Origin: Fasciola hepatica
Lineage: Eukaryota > Platyhelminthes > Trematoda > Plagiorchiida > Fasciolidae
Assembly (NCBI GenBank): GCA_948099385.1
Contig: CANUEZ040000107.1
Location: 2,294,001 to 2,358,000 of the forward strand
DNA: 64,000 nucleotides
Reading direction: 5' to 3'
The notes beneath the pieces are model-generated. The model had not been told where the DNA came from. It did not search any database and was given only the letters and a program-made list of their open reading frames with translations. This document shows, in pieces, positions 56,490 through 64,000 of the stretch (position 1 is its first letter; each line of letters begins with the position of its first letter). Position numbers and translations under genes: made by a program.

Positions 56490-58454
56490 AGGTCTTTGCA
56501 ATGTATAATGGGGGTTACGATGTAGCATGAGGCGATGAAAAAGGTGGCATTAGGCATAACGAACAAGAAAAATCAGTTCTGTTACAGTTGTGAAGTTCAG
56601 TGACTGTATACTGGTTGAGCAAGTGGTACAACAAACGGACAGTACATTGGGCTGCGGTTGCTAAAGTGATGGTGTAAGAAGTAGTCAGATGGAAACATAT
56701 GAGGTTTGAGCGGATTGCTTGCTTTCAGAAGAAAGGAACATAATGCATCAACATGGAAGTGGGAACTGACGATAAAGCGATATGTGATACGTAACTACAA
56801 CTGTGGGGAGGACACAGTTGGAAAAAGATGATAAAGTGACGGGTAGGATACCACCAATTTATGTTTATTGCAGAAGGGGGACCACTTGGAGGCAATACAA
56901 CAGAGCTCTGCGGTACAAGAGCTTATCAGAAAAGCATATGCGGGACATGATACCTTGCAAGATGGGGATATTACACTGCAACAGCCCTAAGTGGGCGAAC
57001 AGCGGAACTAGCAGAAAAGGCAAACAATCACGGAACCATCAAGTATTGGGTATCTCCAGAGATATATTTCGCAGTGACGCATACTGTTTGAAGATTGCGG
57101 CACGGAAATGAAAGGAAATATTAAGTGCGTTCGTTTTCCAGTATACTGGTAGAAGTAGAAAAAAGGGGTGAGCTTTACCTTGGGGAAGGGATACCTTTAG
57201 GAATAAGAATGGTGAATAGTTCAGCATGAAACGGCGGGGAAGAGATTTGGGAACAACGAGTCAAGAATGTTGGTGGGCTTTTAAGTGTGCGACAATTATG
57301 TACCAAAGAAAGTAAATTTTGCCGGGCGTAAAAGGCGGCAAGTTGTGATGGCAAATTTGGAAATGAGCAAGGCGGAAAGTTGATGTTAGCTGGGGGAGAC
57401 CGCTGCATATTTGCCGCATTTCAAGTATATGAATGGTTTTCTTATTTTCGTCTGTTTGTTTGTTTGTTTGTTTGTTTCTTTCTTTTTTTTAATCCGCAGC
57501 CGGTTCTAGGGGGTGAAGCTGACCGTGCGCTAGACACTCAACCTGAAAACCACTTCTGGAGACAGGAGGTGCGATCCACCAACCTAGGTGCTCCCGCACA
57601 CCTTTGCAGATGAGCTGCACGCCCGACGTGCACCAGCCAAAGCGGCGGATCTGACTGCACCCCGCACTGTCGGGATTTGCACAGGTGATGTTGGTCGAGA
57701 TCACATGGCCGTGGAGATGGAGTAGTCCAGAAGATTGCAAGGATCCTAGAGAGCAGGGTCAATGAGTAAGCGACGGGATGATGGGCGGGTATCGGATTTT
57801 CAGCCCAAAGAGTGGGCCAGATAGTTCAACGGTATTATCTCCGGATCATTCCAAGACATCAAAAGGGAGATGCGCAATGGTCAGTGCCTGGAAGTGTAAA
57901 AATGGAGAGACTCAGTCTGGGATGCTCCCAGTTGAGTATCAGCGGTCCATGGTGAAAAGAAAAATTTAGTAATTTGGACTTAGGCTACTTTGGGAAGAAT
58001 GAGGGCTGTGAGCCATTGAGAGTGAATAAGAATACAAAATTAATGACCAAAATCGGGAAACAGGATAATGATTTGGAGGTGGACGGTGGTCGCCAGAAAT
58101 GGATTTAGTGTTGGGAAGCTGGGGCAAAATAAAGAAGGGGAATGGGGTCAGTTCGGAACGAGTAAAGCGAATCAGGTATGACGAAGATAGATTAGAGGTG
58201 TTGGAACGCGTGGATTAGGGAGAACCTAACAAGAGTAATGTCAGTGAAGTAAATCATTCCAAGAGATAATAACATGTTGATGATGAAGAAGGTATATGGG
58301 GTAGATGATGTCAGCCTTGCAAAGGATGTTACCCGAGTCATGCTTCCTTTATCTATTCAGAAATCTAGGTTGCCCTCATTAGCTTGTTCCAACGTGGTGA
58401 ACGTGTGAGTTAATTGTACTACTTTGGTGGCATTCAAATATTTTGTAAGGACAA
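56490..58454 (-). repeat. Family A 3' UTR, minus strand (56.5-58.4 kb)
   Basis: Purine-rich plus strand, lying downstream of the minus-strand RT that ends at 58455. It includes the shared block at 57515-57670 and a TTTG tract at about 57449-57480. The terminal hairpin was not found, so the left limit is approximate. Confidence 0.5.
57515..57670 (-). repeat. Shared 3' UTR block, copy 3
   Basis: In sense orientation it holds TGCAG-CTCAT-CTGCA, GCACCTAGGTTGGTGGATC, CAGAAGTGGTTTTCAGGTT and GTGTCTAGCGCACGG. It matches 15072-15240 and 7226-7380 and begins about 785 bases after the RT end. Confidence 0.6.
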
Positions 58455-59990
58455 TTATAAATCGGCTGGTGTCTGGCAGGCCCAAATGTCTTCAAGTAGT
58501 CTGTTCCAAATACTGGAATAGACGGTGCTGAAGAGCCTTTCTCTTAGTTTCGTCCTGGAATATGGAACTTTAGTAGTATGACTTCGGTTATGAAGAGGGT
58601 AGGATGCGTCTTGAGTGAAACATAAATCAGCGATGGAAGTATGCCCTCTGGAATGTAAGAGGTTGAATAGAAGATGAAGACTGAGTTTCATACGTCATAG
58701 CCACAGGGGTTCAAGTCTTAGTCGCTCATATCCCTCCTTGTAATTCGAAGGACATGATTAGCTGAGTAAGTGCTTGGTGAAAAATTGCTGAACTCTTTCG
58801 ATCGCAAGTCTATCAGATTTGCGCATGCGGGTGTATACAGGGAGCGGTACTCGAGCTGCGGTCGGGCGTGGGGTTTAAAGATCAGAAGCTGTCTGTCGCG
58901 CATTCTAAATATTCCGCAGACGAGGCCTATGGTTCTCTTAGTCTTCACCACCAGGTAGGCGGCTTGTTCTTGAAAGGTGAACGTGCAGGAATACTGTGGG
59001 CCGAGATCTCGTAATGGCGGGGTAGTAAAAATGTACCAGCCGTTTGAGGTGAGGGATTCAGGAGGAGTTTGACTTTTATATGTGAGAATGGCACTATCAG
59101 CAGCGGAAACGCTCATTTTTCAAGTGTTGCACCATTTGTCGAGAGCGTTTAGGTCGTCACCTATTTCGGTGAGGGTATAGGTAAAGATATGGGGTTCAAA
59201 GTAATTTACAGTTTTGATATCATCGGTGAATAGAAACACCATGCTATGGCGTATTACTTTAAATACGTCGTTGATGGGCGTAACACACTGCCTTGTTTAA
59301 CACCATTTGTGACTGGCTGCGTTGATGAGAGGCAACCATCAGTGTTTATTGCTTGCAATCTCATGCCAAGATGGAGTGACAACCAAGAAAAGGGCGGGTC
59401 TTTTATGCCATAAGATTTGGCCCTGGTCGGCAGCTGAGCATGAGGCTCGCGATCAAATGCTTTCGTCATATCATTGAAGATAACGATAAGTGCCTTTCAA
59501 GTGTCAGCCTACGTTGTGACTAGATTGAGGAAATCACGTTTGCAGGTCAGACACGACCTAGACTTAAAGAAGCCGTGTTGGTTAACATTTATTAACCCAC
59601 AGGTGAGAATAAAATGTGCAGTCTTATCTTTAACTACTCGTTCCACTATCCTAGACTTAATGGGAGTGTGTTTTATGGGGCGGCAATTAGCAGGGTCATG
59701 TAAGGCACCCTTCTAATTGAGGGGAATGATAACGGAAGCTTCCCACTGGGATGGGAAAATGCCCTGTGACCTAAGGAGATTAAATAATTGCAACAAATGT
59801 ATCACAGCGTCCAGGCTGCTAAAAAGGAACAGAGCTAGAGGGATACCGTCGGGTCCAGGGTGGGCCAGGTGCCGGGTGGTATTTATCGGCTTTCTGACCT
59901 CGTTGGCTGAGAATGCTACGGTTGACAAGGTATCGGCAGTCAAGGTGGTAAGATCCTGGGTTGGAATATTGTGACCTGTTATGAAGGCGG
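58455..59990 (-). pseudogene. Family A ORF2 reverse transcriptase, minus strand
   Basis: Broken RT on the minus strand. HPGPDGIPLALFLF and FPSQWEASVIIPLN occur near 59740-59860, NDMTKAFDREPHAQL near 59440-59470, and PVTNGVKQGSVL near 59300. FTDD stands in place of FADD near 59220 after a frame change. Then come ARPQLEYRSLYTPA near 58845 and YSSIWNRLLEDIW near 58495-58530. Stops and frameshifts are frequent. The endonuclease lies upstream at 60.4-61.3 kb, and the 3' UTR with the shared block lies downstream. Confidence 0.8.
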
Positions 59991-60389
59991 AAGCGAAGAA
60001 ATCATTTAATTCCTCAGCGAATAACTGCAGCGAGCTAATACGAATGTTCTCTTAGGAGGGCAAATACGGAACTTTGCTTGTCCTGCGGGAGTTTAGAGTT
60101 TTAATGAGACCAGAGAGATAGACTATTTTATTCGGCTGGTTGGGAGCTTACCGTTCGTGCTTTTTCAGCTTGTTCTTCTTCTCGCTTGGTAGCTGGCGTG
60201 AGAGGTGGCTGAGGCAGAGGAAGATGGAGAGGTAAATGGTATTTTCTTGAGCAAGCTGCAGCTTCTCGAACCTACGTTACTTTTTTGTTGCCGATAGATC
60301 TTTCTCTCACGGACTTTAACTGTCCCGGTAGAGATGATGTTTAGAGAGCGGAATAAGATAGAGTACGTCACACCCGACGCCAGCTGAGG
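59991..60389 (-). pseudogene. Family A ORF2 EN-RT linker, minus strand
   Basis: Between endonuclease and RT. PDPQLASGVTYSILFRSL near 60345-60395 corresponds to the DPQHAADIFYSFF segment of the 48.8 kb copy. The rest is decayed. Confidence 0.5.
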
Positions 60390-61260
60390 ATCAGGTGTTG
60401 GGAGGAATTCATCCTAGGTCTGATTGCGCAGGATGGTTGGTAAAATGTCCCAATTTTCATTTCGGAAAGGTTCCCGATTTTGAGGATTTCTATGGTGCTG
60501 CGGTTGAACGGAGAATTCACATGTTATGACCTTATGGTCAAAACAGGGAAAGTAGCTAAGGACGTTAACCCTCGTATTACGGAGGCCTAAAGCAGAGATA
60601 AGGCCAAGAATACTGTTTCCCCTGGTTGCTGACGTTATATGTTGCTTCCGCCCGCCTGCGCGGATACATGAGATAAAATTGCGTAATTTCGGGGGAGACT
60701 TCAGGGTTGTCCAACGAATTTCAGGAAGGTTGTAGTCCCCACTATGTTTTAAGCATCATGCGGGACAAAAGCTAAGTGATAGTACTCATCGATGGTTGCT
60801 TTACATCGCCCGTGTTATAGTCCGGTGGACAGTTAACACAGCCAATGACGAGCTGCCCATGGAGCAGTGGTATAGAGGTCCAAGCAGAATCTTGACTCTT
60901 ATCAAGGGCAGGAAGTTAGAGTAAGTATGTTCCAGGACTGCTCTTGCTATAAAGAAGACGTCCACCGCCACGTCTCTCAGATCAATTCGTGCCAAATATA
61001 TAATAACCTGGCATGAAGATGTGCGGAAGAGGAGTTTTATCAGTAAGCCAAGTTCCATTTGCGAGGATCACATCCGGGTGAGAATGCAGTGCGAAGGATC
61101 GGACGAATATAAGTTTGCTGACAAGGGAGCGAGCATGGAGAGGTGCGATTTCGAAACCATCCTCATAGTGGCCAAGATGCACATTGAATGCATGGCTCCT
61201 TAGGTTGGCTGCCAAGTTTCGAGGAGTTGTAGCCACCGGTGGACTGTACGATAGTGTGGG
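60390..61260 (-). pseudogene. Family A ORF2 AP endonuclease, minus strand
   Basis: The minus strand shows APLHARSLVSKLIFVRSFAL near 61100-61150, DVILANGTWLTDKTPL near 61035-61080 (TETWL, Glu lost), GDYNLPEIRWTTL near 60700-60740 (GDFN with Tyr for Phe), NSILGLISALGLRNTRVNV near 60580-60610, and FPCFDHKVITCEF near 60530-60550 (SDH with Phe for Ser). Several stops and frame changes are present. The order and spacing agree with the 48.0-48.9 kb copy. Confidence 0.7.
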
Positions 61261-61967
61261 GAAAGATATGGTGTGGGAGGAGGTGATACATCCAGAGGAA
61301 AAGGAAAAACCGGTAAATTTGGATGGGTTGTCATTGAGTCCGAAGGTTCACGACTATTTAGAAAAGGGGGCAGGATGAACGATGTGGTTGGATGGGCCGT
61401 AAGTAGTCAGCCGGAACTGCATTTGGATAGGGTATTGGCATAACGATCTGAACACTCTTGCAAAGACTTTCTCTCTCGTTTTTGGGAGAGGTGTTGTTGT
61501 TTCGCTGTACCTGGAGGCGAAAGACTGATTGGGATTGGAGGCCGAGGCCCGGGTCTCCGAGGTGAGATAAATGATTTGCAGATGAGGTTAACCTATTTAT
61601 TTTCGAATGTTACGGATCCCTGAGTAAGAACATCTAGTCCTGCGTCTTCCTAAGGTGGGTAGGGAACGGCTAGTTCTGACATCGAAAGTTGAGGAACTAC
61701 TGATTTGCCTTTAGGTATTATGCTGTTTCCCAGAACCAGTGTTGGATTTCGGAATCCTGCTAGGGTAGGTGTTTGTCATTTTGAAATAAATGCTTTGGAA
61801 GTACATTTTAAGTTCTACCAGACACCTTTTGATCTAGTGGGAGGAATCATGTCAATCGGCCCTTTATTTGATAAATTGTTACTAGTTTTGGCATCAAAGA
61901 GACATATATTATTAGCTTCTAATATTTATGTTGGCTATAGCTCAAGTAGTTGGTTGTCATGATGTTC
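61261..61967 (-). pseudogene. Probable family A ORF1 C-terminal remnant
   Basis: In minus-strand order this lies just before the endonuclease, where ORF1 should be. A patchy frame gives PIDMIPPTRSKGVW and LAGFRNPTLVLGNSIIPKG. These loosely match the Ser/Pro-rich region of the intact ORF1 (ITVDLDISA, then PPSKRRQLL). The conserved N-terminal domain is missing, probably removed by the Penelope-like insertion that starts at 61968. Confidence 0.4.
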
Positions 61968-62424
61968 CGATCGCTGAACTTTGCGGTTAGATCACAAACG
62001 TTTCATCATCAGTCGAGGTTACATCATCAGTGCATGTGCGCTGTTGATAGTGATCTCTTACATTTATAGGTTTGTCATTAGTCCTGACCTTGAACTTCGT
62101 AGACGACGTTGTGCCCAAGGCTTGACGTTTGTTTTCCGGCTTGGCCTCCAAGAATTGGCCACGAATAGATATAACGTTTCTTCTTTTATCGGTTTTGGGT
62201 TGTTCTTTTGGTTTTGATATAAGTTTTCTCATGGTTATGGTTGGTCTGTGGGCAACTGTTATGTCTTGGGATTGAAACAATCTTGCAGTTGTTTCAGAGA
62301 CGTTTTTGATGTATGGTAGTGTGATCCTTCTGTTTGGTTGTGTTCCTTGATTTACTTTCTTATTCATCCCATACACGGTTCTTCTTGTGAAGTTTCTTGG
62401 ATATTCTTTTCGCAGTATTATTCT
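61968..62424 (-). repeat. PLE 3' region, inverted-repeat arm 1
   Basis: The sense (minus) strand encodes YPRNFTRRTVYGMNKKVNQ, RRITLPYIKNVSETTARLF and AHRPTITMRKLISKPKE. These match the RT thumb and linker before the GIY-YIG nuclease in Penelope-like elements (LPYIxGxSExxxR, AxRPxxTxRxxL). No GIY-YIG catalytic motif follows; the frame ends DDETFVI. An inverted, nearly identical copy lies at 63168-63612. Confidence 0.8.
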
Positions 62425-63165
62425 GAGGGACTAGTTTTCTTCTTGCTTTCTCAGTTCAATTGTACTGCAGTGGGTTTTAGCTCTCGTGAACAGGGTCCGA
62501 ATGCATGACTTTTTATGGTGATTTGGGTGATTGCTGTGAAAGCTTTATATATTATCAGTATGTGTTAGTTTCCGATACACGGATGTATTCAGTGTGCCGT
62601 TAGCATTTCTTTTCACGAGCACATCCAAAAATACCAGTTCTCCACTGTTCTCTGATTCCATGGTAAACCTTATGTCGTGGAAGATGGTAATAATTGCTTT
62701 TTGTATGTTTTTCAATATCCGAGCGTTTTATGAAGACGAAAGTGTCATCCACACTTCTGGCCCAAAGTTTCGGCCGGGTCCTTGATATTGCAATGTTTTC
62801 CAGGGCCTGCATTACAGCTTCGGCAAGAAATCCGGATACTGGTGAACCCAATGGTGTTCCTTTGATTTGTTCGTACACGTCACCATCAAATTTGAAATAG
62901 GTGTATAGGCACAGTTCCAGCAGTTCGCAAGTTGGTTATGCTTCCAGTGGTTTGTCTGGGTAGTGGTCTTGTAGGGGTTCTTTGGTTACGTTCTTCGCTA
63001 AGTTCAAATCAGTCGAAGTAAAAAGTGCAGTTAAGTCGAATAAAATCATCGCTTTGTCTTCTTTTATGGTTACGTTTCTTTTTCGTTCCAAAAACTGCTG
63101 CGCTTTGGTTACGGCGTTATTTGATCCGCATAACACTGGTTTCAACCTACCGCTTCAGAATGTTC
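62425..63165 (-). pseudogene. Penelope-like element reverse transcriptase
   Basis: Minus-strand RT. VTIKEDKAMILFDLTALFTS near 63005-63065 is the PLE FDVxSLFTNIP block. After an in-frame stop near 62933 (PLEA-stop) come LLELCLYTYFKFDGDVYEQI and GTPLGSPVSGFLAEAVMQAL near 62800-62860, hallmarks of PLE RT. The catalytic block is WARSVDDTFVF near 62740-62770, where Tyr is usual before VDD. A frame change near 62690 follows, with LVFLDVLVKRNANG and SVYRKLTHTD in the next frame. It is 5'-truncated at about 63165, where an inverted copy of the element's own 3' region begins. Confidence 0.85.
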
Positions 63166-63167
63166 CA

Positions 63168-63612
63168 GCAAAAGAGATATCCGAGAAACTTCACAAGAAG
63201 AACCGTGTATGGGATGAATAAGAAAGTAAATCAAGGAACACAACCAAACAGAAGGATCACACTACCATACATCAAAAACGTCTCTGAAACAACTGCAAGA
63301 TTGTTTCAATCCCAAGACATAACAGTTGCCCACAGACCAACCATAACCATGAGAAAACTTATATCAAAACCAAAAGAACAACCCAAAACCGATAAAAGAA
63401 GAAACGTTATATCTATTCGTGGCCAATTCTTGGAGGCCAAGCCGGAAAACAAACGTCAAGCCTTGGGCACAACGTCGTCTACGAAGTTCAAGGTCAGGAC
63501 TAATGACAAACCTATAAATGTAAGAGATCACTATCAACAGCGCACATGCACTGATGATGTAACCTCGACTGATGATGAAACGTTTGTGATCTAACCGCAA
63601 AGCTCAGCGATC
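63168..63612 (+). repeat. PLE 3' region, inverted-repeat arm 2
   Basis: Plus-strand copy of arm 1, from AAAGAGATATCCGAGAAAC to CGCAAAGCTCAGCGATC. The last 129 residues encoded are the same as in arm 1. The loop between arms is about 740 bp. It could be a separate 5'-truncated insertion in the opposite direction or the 5' terminal repeat of one element. Confidence 0.85.
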
Positions 63613-64000
63613 AGGACTTTTTCAGATTTATGGACGTCTGGGAGCTCATTAGGTTGGGCCGTTTCGTTGAGGCTATTCTGCAAGTTTCAACTCTTGCGAT
63701 GGGGCTCAGATGGAGTGGAGACTGACGAACTATCTAGGTCAACAGCTATTTTGCAATTAACTACGGACGAGGTCTTCGCATGATGACAGGCGCTTGGTTA
63801 GTTGACCACTTGAGAGAGACTACTGGCTAAATGTTTGCCAGGGTTATGGTTCCTGGCATGGGTTTTGTAAACCTCTCTTTGTGGAGGGGTTTTATCGGTA
63901 AGTGTCCTTGTCCGCTTGAATCCTCTTTTGGCAAATACAAAAGGGTGTTTGCTGATAAATTCCTTGGCAGCAACTTCAGTGATAAACTGAAACAGGAGCG
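63613..64000. other. No gene recognised
   Basis: Flanking sequence to the window end; only short open frames. CCAGGGTTATGGTTCCTGG at 63839-63857 contains a short imperfect inverted repeat. Confidence 0.4.

Noticed and set aside
57515..57670. Shared block as a conserved exon
   Set aside because: Aligned frames contain different stops in each copy and no frame is kept.
63540..63590. Hammerhead-ribozyme-like core (CTGATGA ... GAAAC) in both PLE arms
   Set aside because: PLEs are known to carry hammerhead motifs and the two core boxes occur in order, but I could not form stem II between them or a matching stem I, so the evidence is too weak.

Overview
The window reads as transposon-dense intergenic DNA of a flatworm (platyhelminth). 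The evidence is a CsRn1-type Ty3/gypsy LTR element (tRNA-Trp-type primer site, 4-bp target duplications, C-H-C-C Gag finger), several families of CR1/Jockey-group non-LTR elements and a Penelope-like element. This mix is known from trematodes and cestodes. The genus cannot be named from sequence alone. I see no convincing host gene, tRNA, rRNA or CRISPR array.

Layout. 1-1718: two head-to-tail, 5'-truncated copies of a non-LTR family ('family B') with CTGAA-type tails, then an opposite-strand RT fragment (1722-2290). About 3.9-12.9 kb: a decayed minus-strand copy of a larger non-LTR family ('family A': ORF1, ORF2 with AP endonuclease and RT, long 3' UTR). 13.3-16.6 kb: a plus-strand RT fragment of family A with its 3' UTR. 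16.69-18.53 kb: a minus-strand copy of a family A 3' UTR, nearly identical in inverted orientation to 31.65-33.49 kb. 19,049-24,455: LTR element copy 1. 25.0-33.5 kb: a plus-strand, near full-length but broken family A element with a foreign insertion in its endonuclease. 33.5-37.9 kb: mostly unassigned, with a BEL/Pao-like integrase fragment near 35.3-35.7 kb. 37,949-43,355: LTR element copy 2. 43.55-43.87 kb: endonuclease fragment. 46.4-53.67 kb: the best-preserved family A copy (intact ORF1, lightly broken ORF2). 54.7-56.5 kb: remnants of a third non-LTR family ('family C') and a 345-bp direct repeat. 56.5-61.96 kb: another decayed minus-strand family A copy. 61.97-63.61 kb: a Penelope-like RT flanked by inverted copies of its own 3' region.

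The most striking points are as follows. (1) The two LTR elements have the same length (5,407 bp) and differ at only a handful of internal sites. They share every stop and frameshift yet have different target duplications, so a defective element appears to have been mobilised in trans. (2) Family A 3' ends share a terminal palindromic hairpin whose stem shows a compensatory change between copies, followed by a variable microsatellite. (3) A block of about 150-170 bp, found at three places, always lies in the sense orientation inside a family A 3' UTR. (4) Strand composition flips mark element orientation. All identity counts were made by eye.
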